Source: Bradyrhizobium sp. CB1650 (GTDB lineage Bacteria; Pseudomonadota; Alphaproteobacteria; Rhizobiales; Xanthobacteraceae). Taken from it: a stretch of 64,000 bases of DNA. Location of the stretch: contig NZ_CP121695.1 of assembly GCF_029761915.1 (NCBI RefSeq), forward strand, positions 558,001 to 622,000. The letters run 5' to 3'. The position numbers and the translations under genes were made by a program. The notes under the pieces were generated by a model. It made no database searches. It saw only the letters and a list, made by a program, of their open reading frames with translations, and had not been told where the DNA came from. Shown piece by piece: positions 38,211 through 45,725 of the stretch. How positions within the stretch are numbered: the first letter of the stretch is position 1; each line of letters opens with the position of its first letter.

Positions 38211-38552
38211 TCAATAACAATACGGGACGCCATCCAAGGTCGCGCACTGCCGCTTGTTCGGCGCGTTGGGATCATCCAGCGGCACCATGCCCTTGCCCTG
38301 GCCGACGAACACGCCGGGCCCGACATGCACCGAACTCTTGTTGCCGATGATGACGCTCTGATGCGGCGTCGAACTCGAGCGTGTGCCGTCCGGCCAGATG
38401 ATGGCATCGCCCGCCAGCACCCCGCGCCGCCCGTCGTTGCAGCTCACGTCGACCCCTTGCCGCGTGCAGATCTGCGCTTCGGCGGGCGAGGGAAGACCAG
38501 AGGTGAAGGCGGCAAGCAGGCCCAGTGCGGCGATGGTTGCGCGAACGGTCAT
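38211..38552 (-). CDS. Small secreted protein of unknown function
   Basis: A 113-residue protein with a clear signal peptide (residues 1-26, ending SPAEAQ). The mature part has four cysteines (ICTRQGVDVSC, QCATLDGVPYC) that could form two disulfides, and a glycine/valine-rich middle (VHVGPGVFVGQGKGM). I do not recognise a family. It converges on otsA across repeats and precedes the tRNA gene on the other strand. Confidence 0.7.
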   Translation of the reverse strand: MTVRATIAALGLLAAFTSGLPSPAEAQICTRQGVDVSCNDGRRGVLAGDAIIWPDGTRSSSTPHQSVIIGNKSSVHVGPGVFVGQGKGMVPLDDPNAPNKRQCATLDGVPYCY

Positions 38553-38749
38553 GGCGTCCCCGAGGTGCGGTTGGCGGGCTGTCCGTGAATCGTCGCGCCA
38601 AACCCGCCTCTGGTTCAGCCGCCGGGCAACTCAGGGCGGCAGCGGTCATCCGATATTCGCACGGAATTACAACATCTTACGGAAAATTCACCCGATTTCC
38701 CCGCAGTCCCTTGCAAAATCATCGCTGCCCCTTCAAGAGAGGGCGCTCC

Positions 38750-38839
38750 GGAGAGATGGCCGAGTGGCTTAAGGCGCACGCTTGGAAAGCGTGTGTGCGG
38801 GAAACCGTACCGTGGGTTCGAATCCCACTCTCTCCGCCA
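38750..38839 (+). tRNA. tRNA-Ser (anticodon GGA)
   Basis: A 90-base class II tRNA: acceptor stem GGAGAGA/TCTCTCC with G73 and encoded CCA, anticodon stem CACGC/GCGTG with loop TTGGAAA (anticodon GGA at 38784-38786), a long variable arm, and T-loop GTTCGAATC. Its 3' end is the attachment site of the island that follows, and integration leaves the gene intact. Confidence 0.95.
38826..38839. other. Attachment site, left copy (attL core) in the tRNA 3' end
   Basis: CACTCTCTCCGCCA at the 3' end of tRNA-Ser, repeated in the same orientation at 47087-47100. Together they bound the island. Confidence 0.8.
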
Positions 38840-38895
38840 TGTTAAATCGCTAAGCTATTGTTATAACTAGTTAAATCGCTTTGATGCGAATCTCA

Positions 38896-38915
38896 GTCCC
38901 CAAGCAGGTCCCCAA
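38896..38915 (+). repeat. Arm-type repeat pair, left end
   Basis: GTCCCCAA at 38896-38903 and 38908-38915, spaced 12 bases start to start. The same pair with the same spacing and orientation occurs at 46938-46957. Confidence 0.65.
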
Positions 38916-39003
38916 AAAGCCGGCGAAAATCTGTCAAAATGCGCGGGCGGCCATGGACTCAATCTACGATCGAAAATAATTTCCCTGCCCGGGGGGCTTG
39001 GCA

Positions 39004-40020
39004 ATGAAACTTGGAATTCTGAGCGTTGGTCGAATCGCTTCAGCCATCGTCATCTCTTGTGCGATTCCGTCGGCTGCTTCGGCCGCGACCTTCAAGAGCG
39101 TCGCGACGAAGGATGGCAAGACAATTATTCTTTTGAACGGTGAAATCGTCGAAGGTGATTCCGAGGCGCTCAAAGCAGCGATCAAAACCGCGAACGATGT
39201 TGGAAAGCTGGTGTCCGGAATTCGTTTGAATTCCCCAGGCGGAAATCTCCTTGAGGGGCTTAAGCTCGCAGACGCGGTGCGATTTGCAAAGGTAGCGACG
39301 AACGTTGCTGGGAGTGCAACTTGCGCTTCGGCATGTTTCCTTGTCTACGCGGCCGGCGCTACGAAGTTTGCCAATTACACTGCTCGAGTTGGTATCCACG
39401 GTGCGTCCGATAAACAGGGCGAAGAAACGGTCGCATCGGGCGCAGCTACGGTGTCTATGGCGCGGGCTGCGAAAGACCTCGGCGTACCTCCAGCGATTAT
39501 TGGCCGTATGGTGGTAACGCCACCGAATGAGATGGTCTGGCTTTCTCCTCAAGATTTGCAGTCGATGGGAACGACTATGATCGGGAAACCATCTCAGACG
39601 CCTGTTTCGCCAACAGCCACGGCTGCAACTGATCCTTCGATTGTGCCGCAGCAGACGCAACCGGCAGAACCAATGCAGTTGCAGCCGCAGACTAAAAGTA
39701 CAGCGAAGCTTTCATGGTCCGAGTTCTTAGATAAGGTCATCAAGCAGTCAGCCGATCAAAACAATGGCAAACCATATTATACCCGCGGCTGCCAGCCAGA
39801 ATTTAAGACCTGCTATGATGCGGTGACGGTCGTCGGGAGCGACGGCAAGCTGAGTATGGTGAAAGTTACCAAGAATATGAACGACAAGATTATCCGCCGG
39901 GAAGTCTGCTCGTTTAATGGTTCCGTCGATATTCGGACTTGTTACGATTGGGACGACGGGACCGCGCATCGCGATATGAAAGATTCTGGCGGAAACTGGT
40001 ACAAAATTGCGGACGAATAG
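39004..40020 (+). CDS. Periplasmic ClpP-like serine protease homologue (island cargo)
   Basis: A 338-residue exported protein with a signal peptide (residues 1-27, PSAASAATF). Residues about 30-200 have a ClpP/crotonase fold pattern: beta strand IILLNGEIVEGD, the oxyanion loop RLNSPGGNLLEG, nucleophile region ATCASACFLVYAAG with the candidate Ser, VGIHGAS with the candidate His, and LSPQDL with the candidate Asp. A Gln/Pro/Thr linker (about 205-240) leads to a C-terminal domain of about 100 residues with five cysteines that I do not recognise. ATG at 39004 is preferred over a TTG six bases earlier. It is the first of four same-strand cargo genes. Confidence 0.72.
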   Translation: MKLGILSVGRIASAIVISCAIPSAASAATFKSVATKDGKTIILLNGEIVEGDSEALKAAIKTANDVGKLVSGIRLNSPGGNLLEGLKLADAVRFAKVATNVAGSATCASACFLVYAAGATKFANYTARVGIHGASDKQGEETVASGAATVSMARAAKDLGVPPAIIGRMVVTPPNEMVWLSPQDLQSMGTTMIGKPSQTPVSPTATAATDPSIVPQQTQPAEPMQLQPQTKSTAKLSWSEFLDKVIKQSADQNNGKPYYTRGCQPEFKTCYDAVTVVGSDGKLSMVKVTKNMNDKIIRREVCSFNGSVDIRTCYDWDDGTAHRDMKDSGGNWYKIADE

Positions 40021-40058
40021 CAATTAGCGCGGTGACTGGATTTCAGAAGGCTGACGTC

Positions 40059-40424
40059 GTGTCGGAAGAAGTTTGGTACTATGTGGAATCCGGGCTGAGA
40101 AAAGGCCCTGTCAGCCTTAAAAGCTTAAGCGAGGCGCTCGTCACGTTGCCGGACGCGGAAAACGTGCTGGTGTGGTGCCAGCGTTTTTCAGATTGGAGAA
40201 CAGCTAGCGGCGTCGAAGAACTGCGAGCGATGACGCCTCCGCCTCTGCCGAAAACGCACCTAGCATCGGTCATGCCCACTTGGCAGGTTAAGTCGTGGTG
40301 GTATCCAGTCGCGCTGATTTTCCTTGGATCGATTGGGAATAGATGCGGTCGCGATGCAATGGCTTGGGTAGCTACTAAACGTCAAACAGCTCGGATGATG
40401 AAACGAAAGCGGCGTCAGCACTGA
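40059..40424 (+). CDS. GYF_2-domain protein with one membrane helix (island cargo)
   Basis: A 121-residue protein. GTG at 40059 has AAGG eight bases upstream; another GTG at 40032 is possible. Residues 4-55 form a GYF_2 (DUF4339) domain: VWYYVESGLRKGPVS, then VLVWCQRFSDWRTASGVEEL. A Pro-rich link PPPLPK follows, then one probable membrane helix (WWYPVALIFLGSIG) and a very basic C-terminus. GYF_2 domains are thought to bind proline-rich peptides, and the next gene encodes a related domain, so the two may be partners. Confidence 0.65.
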   Translation: MSEEVWYYVESGLRKGPVSLKSLSEALVTLPDAENVLVWCQRFSDWRTASGVEELRAMTPPPLPKTHLASVMPTWQVKSWWYPVALIFLGSIGNRCGRDAMAWVATKRQTARMMKRKRRQH

Positions 40425-40529
40425 CGGGAAGCATTCTCATAGTAGCCAACACAAGCAGCATCATAGAAGTGAGGCTCTCCGATCGTGCTGCTTCCCAACT
40501 TGTGTCGCAGGGCCTGGGGGCACTTTTCT

Positions 40530-41267
40530 ATGACAGACCTATGGTACTACGCGGAAGGAGAGGAGACCCGCGGACCGCTACGGATAGACGAACTGATCCC
40601 GTTGCTCGTACGAATTTCCGATCCTCGACGTATCCTGATATGGCGTTATGGCTTCGATGATTGGAAGCCGATTGAAGATGTCCGCGAGGTCGCACAGCAG
40701 GTATTTCGACCCCCGCCTCTGAAGCCCGGGCCGCCTCCCATACCCCCCACGACAGCTCCGCGCGTGCGCGAGCCGGCTGTCGACGCGGAGGACGCCGCTC
40801 ATTTCAAAGACGTAAAGCCGGAGCTCACGGGCCTCGGCGGGTGGCTCGCGCTCGTCGGGTTCGGGCAGGTTACCGGAAACCTGCGCTTTCTAGTCTCCAT
40901 CGGCGAATACTATAGCAAAATGGACGGCCAGCTTTTTACGAAATTCCCCACCACCATGTGGGGGGAAGCCGCGATGAACGGGGCGCTTGTCTGGCTCTTT
41001 GCGTACACGAGCCTGCTGTATTTTCGGCGGTCCCGCAATTTCCCGCGCTACTTTATTTTTCAGTTTGTCGCTGCGATTTGTGCGCCGATCGGCGCATTGC
41101 TGTGGGCGGCATTCACGATTGCACTCGCCACCGGTAGGCCATTCGCCGATTTCCTGAGCTTCGATTCGAAAGACGGTGGCCAATTAGTTGCCGCCATGAT
41201 CGGTGCGGCAATTTGGATACCGTACATCCGGAAATCCCGGCGTGTGGCGAACACGTTTACCCAATGA
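40530..41267 (+). CDS. GYF_2 and DUF2569-like membrane protein (island cargo)
   Basis: A 245-residue protein: an N-terminal GYF_2 domain (residues 3-55, LWYYAEGEETRGPLRIDEL, ILIWRYGFDDWKPIEDV), a Pro-rich linker (PPPLKPGPPPIPP), then four predicted membrane helices beginning GLGGWLALVGFGQV as in DUF2569 and ending WIPYIRKSRRVANTF. ATG at 40530 follows GGGGG. It is paralogous at its N-terminus to the preceding gene. A membrane scaffold role is possible; nothing fixes a function. Confidence 0.72.
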   Translation: MTDLWYYAEGEETRGPLRIDELIPLLVRISDPRRILIWRYGFDDWKPIEDVREVAQQVFRPPPLKPGPPPIPPTTAPRVREPAVDAEDAAHFKDVKPELTGLGGWLALVGFGQVTGNLRFLVSIGEYYSKMDGQLFTKFPTTMWGEAAMNGALVWLFAYTSLLYFRRSRNFPRYFIFQFVAAICAPIGALLWAAFTIALATGRPFADFLSFDSKDGGQLVAAMIGAAIWIPYIRKSRRVANTFTQ

Positions 41268-41432
41268 CGGCAATGCACCGCACAAGAGTTTGGTTGTCAG
41301 ATGATGTCAAAAGAGCGGATCATTCGGATCAACGATCAAGTCTCTCGCTGGTCGCGCGTTCCCTTCGGCCGAATTGTCACCATCCTTGAGCGCATCGCGA
41401 TTGTTTTCCGGCCCCAAGGTAATTACCGCCAC

Positions 41433-41858
41433 ATGAAGCTTGCGCTATTTCTGTCACTAGTGCCGACCTCCGCAGTTAATGCCGAGGCCGCGGCCGACCT
41501 GATGAAGTCGTGGGGTCTCCTCGGCAAATGGGGCACGGAATGTCACAAGATGGCCTGGGGAGAGAACGCATCACAACCAGAGGTCACGTTTGCAATTGAG
41601 CCGGATGGAAAGCTGATTTACGAGAACAGCGGGCAAATTGGAGATGTCATCTCAGCATCATCTAATGCCGATGGGTCCATCACTGTGAAGCTACAATTTT
41701 TTAAGCCAAGCAACGATAGTCGAACAATAGTGGTGGAGAGGATTGGCCAAGGCATCCGAACCATCCTCAACCGAAACGACCGCAACGAATATTCGATCCG
41801 AAATGGAGTATTCGTAACAACAGGCAAGCAAGCCCCATCTTTGTACAAATGTTCCTGA
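41433..41858 (+). CDS. Small secreted protein (island cargo)
   Basis: A 141-residue protein with a signal peptide (residues 1-18, LVPTSAVNAEA) and a beta-rich body containing two cysteines (TECHKM and the C-terminal LYKCS). ATG at 41433 is chosen because the signal peptide begins there; the frame is open from 41301, but the extra residues look unrelated. The ribosome site is weak. I do not recognise the family. It is the last of the four plus-strand cargo genes. Confidence 0.6.
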   Translation: MKLALFLSLVPTSAVNAEAAADLMKSWGLLGKWGTECHKMAWGENASQPEVTFAIEPDGKLIYENSGQIGDVISASSNADGSITVKLQFFKPSNDSRTIVVERIGQGIRTILNRNDRNEYSIRNGVFVTTGKQAPSLYKCS

Positions 41859-41887
41859 GCAACCGCGTCCGCTGCTCGCTAACGGGC

Positions 41888-42130
41888 TTAGAACCTGTTT
41901 GTCTCTAGGGCGCGAGCAATACGGATCAGTGCCGAAATCTCCCGCCGTCGCGAAATCGCCTCCCTCGTAAAACGGCCATGCTTGAATGCGTTCTGATTGC
42001 CTTTCGGCGCTCCTGGTGAAGGCCCACCGTGCATCCGACATCTACCGTTCGGCATCGCCGGCGACCGGCATGGCTTCCCGCTCCGTGTTTGCGCTCCGCA
42101 CCGTTTGGCCCGTTGCATATCCAAGTGCAT
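41888..42130 (-). CDS. Small basic zinc-finger-like protein, HGG motif (island)
   Basis: An 80-residue basic protein with CGAQTRSGKPCRSPAMPNGRCRMHGG, a Cys3His arrangement followed by HGGPSPGAPKGNQNAFKHG, known from phage and island proteins called HGGxSTG-domain. It starts inside the upstream gene, overlapping it by 89 bases, but has a clear GGAGG nine bases before its ATG, which supports the start. Nucleic acid binding is plausible, function unknown. Confidence 0.65.
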   Translation of the reverse strand: MHLDMQRAKRCGAQTRSGKPCRSPAMPNGRCRMHGGPSPGAPKGNQNAFKHGRFTREAISRRREISALIRIARALETNRF

Positions 42131-42662
42131 GGGGTTGATCCTCCGATTTGGTCAGCACCCCACCCCCCTGGACGTTGCCAACAATAGCCTGTCCGCCCTC
42201 GTGGACATGGACGTGCTCGACCGTGACTTTCTGTTGGCCTTTTCCCCGATGGCGGTTCAATGCTTCAAGCAAGGTGGCGTGAGTTCGTGAAAGCTTGTTA
42301 GCCTGATTGAGATTTTCTTTTCGGCCTTCGAATGTCTGCTCGGCAATCATTGCCCGGCGATAGCATTCCATTGCGGCATTGTGAGACGCCAACAGTTGTG
42401 CTGCCAGCATCCCCTCCAGTTCGTCTTTCGGCTCAGCTCCAGCAAGAAAGCCAAGCATTGCCGACTGCTGCTTGTGCGCGCGCTCTGGATCGGGCTTGTT
42501 GCCGTACCATCCCGACGATAGTGCCTGGTTCGCAACGATGTTGTTCCAGTCATCGTAATTGGAGCCACCGATATACCTAAGCTTCGGATTTGTGCCATCT
42601 AGCCGGTGGTGCTTTTCCGGCGACGTCTTAGGTTTCTTGGTTGGCGCTTTCGCATTCGTCAT
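42042..42662 (-). CDS. Island protein of unknown function
   Basis: A 206-residue soluble protein with AAGGAAG before its ATG. The middle (residues about 65-140) is helical and coiled-coil-like (LAAQLLASHNAAMECYRRAMIAEQTFEGRKENLNQANKL is one such helix region in outline), followed by a beta motif VTVEHVHVHEGGQAIVGNV and a hydrophilic tail. Similar proteins with the VHVHEGGQAIVGNV motif occur in rhizobial islands, from memory. Function unknown. The downstream gene overlaps its 3' end. Confidence 0.6.
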   Translation of the reverse strand: MTNAKAPTKKPKTSPEKHHRLDGTNPKLRYIGGSNYDDWNNIVANQALSSGWYGNKPDPERAHKQQSAMLGFLAGAEPKDELEGMLAAQLLASHNAAMECYRRAMIAEQTFEGRKENLNQANKLSRTHATLLEALNRHRGKGQQKVTVEHVHVHEGGQAIVGNVQGGGVLTKSEDQPHALGYATGQTVRSANTEREAMPVAGDAER

Positions 42663-42769
42663 GAGCTTCCTTTTCCGTGAAATCGGCGGTTCGCTCGCTA
42701 CAGCGCTATTGGGTAGCGCGCTTCGCGAACCGCCTTATCCCCTATGGTAAACTATATGTGTGCCCTGGA

Positions 42770-42897
42770 TTGATACCGCGACCGCTGACCTACGAGCGCT
42801 CACGGTACCAATCGAGGGCACCGTGAGGCCGTTTTTGCTGATTTTCATGCGGCGCGGTGGATCTGATTTGATACCGCGACGGGATATTTTGATACCG
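42770..42897 (+). repeat. Three TTGATACCG repeats near the end of an island gene
   Basis: TTGATACCG occurs at 42770-42778, 42868-42876 and 42889-42897 in the same orientation. The last two lie inside the 3' end of the helix-turn-helix gene. Possible protein-binding iterons, or the remnant of a longer reading frame. Confidence 0.4.
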
Positions 42898-43288
42898 GCT
42901 TTTGTTTTTCGCGGCCCCAACTCATGAACTTCTTGCTCGGCAATTCTCCGGTGACATCGCAGCCCCACCACGTCAGACGCCATTCGGTCGCGTGCAGCGC
43001 CTTTCGGCTGAAGGCTCCCTTTGTCATGCAGTCGATAAAGCCGCGCTCTTGCAATTCGACGAACGCGCGTTGAGCGGTGCCGCGAGCGACTTTGCACCGC
43101 TCCGCAGCTCGCCGAACCGAGAGCCCAAGCCTGCCGTTGTTCGTGCCGTCGTGGCCTCTGGCGATTTCGATCAGGACGGCGCGGGCAGGGCAGGTCAAGG
43201 ACAGATAGGCCGGCGAATCCAGCATCCACCGGTACAGCCGAACATGTGGGGCATCGAGCCGCTTGTTCCGTCTACGGTGCTTCGACAC
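42845..43288 (-). CDS. Helix-turn-helix protein (island, replication-initiator-like)
   Basis: A 147-residue basic protein starting at GTG with AGGGG upstream. It opens with a basic stretch and DAPHVRLYRWMLDSPAYLSL, followed by a winged-helix/HTH (LSVRRAAERCKVARGTAQRAFVELQERGFI). This resembles small DNA-binding proteins of phage and integrative elements. The C-terminus contains two TTGATACC repeats read in reverse and may be recently altered, since the neighbouring frame stays open past the stop. Function is unknown beyond probable DNA binding. Confidence 0.6.
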   Translation of the reverse strand: MSKHRRRNKRLDAPHVRLYRWMLDSPAYLSLTCPARAVLIEIARGHDGTNNGRLGLSVRRAAERCKVARGTAQRAFVELQERGFIDCMTKGAFSRKALHATEWRLTWWGCDVTGELPSKKFMSWGREKQKPVSKYPVAVSNQIHRAA

Positions 43289-43405
43289 GGCATACCCCTA
43301 GAACGGCCAGAACCCCGTTCGTAATTGTTCGCGACGTTGAGAGGGCTGTGAGTGCGGGCGGGGCCGAAGCCCCGCCAGCGACGATCTGTAGGTCAGCAAT
43401 CGCCA

Positions 43406-43693
43406 TCATGACTTGCCGCCCCTGGTTTCGAGGATGGTAATCAGGCTCCGCAGAACATATCGCGCGTGCTCGCCGGCGAATTGCCCGCCGTGGCGCTCCC
43501 GGATGGTCTCGATGATGATGCCGGCCTTGCGGAGCTTGTGGACGTACCCGCTCCAGCGCGGCCCTGGATGATCGATCGGAGTGCACCCGTTGTCATTGGC
43601 CGCCTTCAACTCCAGCAATGCCCAAGCGTCGCGTCCGCGCACGGTCACGACTTGTCCACCTTCGCCGATCTGCGCCTTAACGATCAAAATCAT
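43406..43693 (-). CDS. Winged-helix domain protein (island)
   Basis: A 95-residue protein: a short beta strand start (MILIVKAQIGEGGQVVTV), then a winged-helix region RDAWALLELKAANDNGCTPI with PGPRWSGYVHKLRKAGIIIET and HARYVLRS. This is a recurrent small gene of rhizobial islands. Its ATG overlaps the stop of the upstream gene in an ATGA arrangement, which fixes the start and shows coupling. It may control excision or copy functions of the element. Confidence 0.65.
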   Translation of the reverse strand: MILIVKAQIGEGGQVVTVRGRDAWALLELKAANDNGCTPIDHPGPRWSGYVHKLRKAGIIIETIRERHGGQFAGEHARYVLRSLITILETRGGKS

Positions 43694-43878
43694 CGGCGGC
43701 GCTCCCCATCCGAGAACCCGGCGTTCGCAACGATGGTTTCGGCGGTGGCGAGGGAAACCCTGCACCGGCTGGCGACCCACCGAATACGATAGTCGTGAGG
43801 CGGGATTACCCGGCTGGCGGCCCAATCAAACAGGTCTGGGAAGTGGAGTTGCCGGCCGGAGTATGGTAGACGCTTCAT
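43690..43878 (-). CDS. Small basic island protein
   Basis: A 62-residue protein starting at ATG 43878 with AAGGAAT upstream. It contains LHFPDLFDWAASRVIPPH and a short helical part VASRCRVSLATAETIVANAGF that looks like half of a helix-turn-helix. Its stop overlaps the next start (ATGA). Such proteins commonly precede the winged-helix gene in alphaproteobacterial islands, from memory. Function unknown. Confidence 0.6.
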   Translation of the reverse strand: MKRLPYSGRQLHFPDLFDWAASRVIPPHDYRIRWVASRCRVSLATAETIVANAGFSDGERRR

Positions 43879-43966
43879 TGTCAGAATTCCTTTGCAAGAG
43901 GGGCTTTGGCGACAACCTCGGCGCGGTCTCGAACACCGCTCCGGGGTTCTTTGTTTTGGGATGCAA

Positions 43967-44164
43967 TCACGCCGCACCGGGAAGCGACGCAAGGAATTCA
44001 CGCAAGTCGTCCCGCAGGACGAGGGTGCGCTTCCCCCATTTGCGTGCTTTGAGATTGCCGTCGGTGATGGCTTGATAGATTTTGGTTCGGCCGATGCCGG
44101 CTACCGCGCAAGCTTCCGAAATCGAGAGCCCCTCGCGTTGGATGTTCGAAGCATTTTCGTTCAT
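43967..44164 (-). CDS. Excisionase-like HTH protein (island)
   Basis: A 65-residue MerR/AlpA-type DNA-binding protein: LSISEACAVAGIGRTKIYQAITDGNLKARKWGKRTLVLRDDL is the whole winged-helix core in outline, with GGAGATT before the ATG at 44164. Proteins of this size next to a tyrosine integrase usually act as recombination directionality factors (excisionases) or activators of the integrase gene. It heads the row of small minus-strand island genes. Confidence 0.75.
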   Translation of the reverse strand: MNENASNIQREGLSISEACAVAGIGRTKIYQAITDGNLKARKWGKRTLVLRDDLREFLASLPGAA

Positions 44165-44256
44165 TACAATCTCCGTTAATGTCCGCATGGATAGCTGCGA
44201 ACACCCGGAGAAATGCACTGATTGTTCGCGCCCGATAAAGACGCCCGATATTCGCC

Positions 44257-45618
44257 CTAAATTTTCTTTTTGGGCTTTGGCGAGCGCATTCTAAACTCAC
44301 CTGAGAGTTGATTTTTAATGGTTTTGGGCGTCACTGCGACGGCTCGTGGATGAGCTTTGCGAAGCCATTCGGCAAGCGCGTTAGCCTCTTGCGTGATCGA
44401 TGCCGCGGACTCGCCGCGTCCGTAACGGGCGCGGAATTCTTCCCTTACTAGGTGCATTGAGGTGGGTCTGCCTGGCGCTCCAGTCTCATAAATCGAAGCC
44501 TTCAATTGTTCAAAAATTACTTCGCGGAGAACATCACTTTTCTTCACCTGGAGATGAGTCCACGAAGCCGGTCCCGATCTGTGCAAATAGAGCTGATCGT
44601 TGAAATCGTTATTCCAATGCTCCTCGTCCACGTAAGGGATGCAGCTTATCCACGGTTTGTCTCCCGTTATCATTTCGAATGAATCACGCATGGGTTCGCT
44701 GACCAATATTCCAGCGAAGATTTGCGGCTCAATTACCTTGGGAGCTCCCCCTGAACTTGGCGTGCCGATGATTTGCACCTCGCCCGTCGACATCAGCGGA
44801 AGAAGCCTTTCGACGCTGGCTTTCCACAATTGCGAGTCCTCTAGATGCTGAACCTTCTTACCTGCTTCCGTCATGATCCAATGGACGGCAGAACAGAAAG
44901 GCGCGTAACCTGCCGTGCCCGCACGCGTCATCGGTTCGATCATATAGGGTTCGATCAAATACTCCTCCCAAACCTTCTTAAGGTCGTCGCGTGGAAGCTT
45001 TATCTCCGAAAATGCTGCCTCTCGATCTAAAGCGTCGCGTTTAAGTACATCGCGTTCCTGCTCCTCGAACAGTTGCAGATACGGCCACTCTCTCTGGGGG
45101 ATATCGACAACGTTGCCGGTGGCATCTTTTGCGATAGCCACGATCCGGCCGGCCGCGAGCGCAGCGAATAACTGCTTCTCGGCTTTCGAAACCGTCATTT
45201 GCGTTGTTACAGGTAGGCTTCTGCTGGAAACCAGATAAGCCTCGACAAATGCCAAGCGGACGGTTGTCGAATGCCGCAATGATTTTAGCTCGTAGCCGTC
45301 GATGCGCTCGAAGCTGGTGCCGTCGCTAGTTGGGACATTCCATGATCCAGGCACCCAGTGAAACCAATTTTCACGATATTCGGCGCAGTGGTCACGAACG
45401 CTTTTGGTATTCCGCCACGCAATCCAAGCGAGTGCCATTGGTAGTGACCACCAAGGCATTTGTTCGGGGTCGAATTCCAATGGGTCGGGCGCCGTAGCAA
45501 GAGGGCCAAAACCCTGCTTTGCCGCTTCAGCCTCAGCTTCTTCCGGTGAGAGTTTTCCTCTGCGCACCCTATCAATGAGGATGTCCCGCGCATCAGGCTC
45601 CCATTTCTCCCAATTCAT
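44257..45618 (-). CDS. Island orphan protein of 453 residues
   Basis: A large soluble acidic protein with no family I recognise. The N-terminus has a helix RDILIDRVRRGKLSPEEAEAEA-like region, then MPWWSLPMALAWIAWRN, and a repeat-free alpha/beta body. Near the C-terminus are a polar helical stretch (REEFRARYGRGESAASI) and a Lys-rich end. ATG at 45618 is preferred to the adjacent GTG at 45621. It lies just downstream of the integrase gene and upstream of the excisionase-like gene, all on the same strand. It could be a replication, regulatory or defence protein, but nothing visible decides. Confidence 0.6.
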   Translation of the reverse strand: MNWEKWEPDARDILIDRVRRGKLSPEEAEAEAAKQGFGPLATAPDPLEFDPEQMPWWSLPMALAWIAWRNTKSVRDHCAEYRENWFHWVPGSWNVPTSDGTSFERIDGYELKSLRHSTTVRLAFVEAYLVSSRSLPVTTQMTVSKAEKQLFAALAAGRIVAIAKDATGNVVDIPQREWPYLQLFEEQERDVLKRDALDREAAFSEIKLPRDDLKKVWEEYLIEPYMIEPMTRAGTAGYAPFCSAVHWIMTEAGKKVQHLEDSQLWKASVERLLPLMSTGEVQIIGTPSSGGAPKVIEPQIFAGILVSEPMRDSFEMITGDKPWISCIPYVDEEHWNNDFNDQLYLHRSGPASWTHLQVKKSDVLREVIFEQLKASIYETGAPGRPTSMHLVREEFRARYGRGESAASITQEANALAEWLRKAHPRAVAVTPKTIKNQLSGEFRMRSPKPKKKI

Positions 45619-45725
45619 CACGCGCCCCGTGACGCACCAAAGGGGGCGCGGAAACCGGTGGTGCTGCCGGCTTGTCGGATGGCCGTCCTATCCGCGTTTG
45701 CCAATCCTACAGCGAGTCGCTCAAT

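Noticed and set aside
42735..43229. 164-codon frame overlapping the island HTH gene
   Set aside because: Most of it is a shadow with no HTH pattern. Only its last part could be a shifted C-terminus, noted as a finding rather than a gene.
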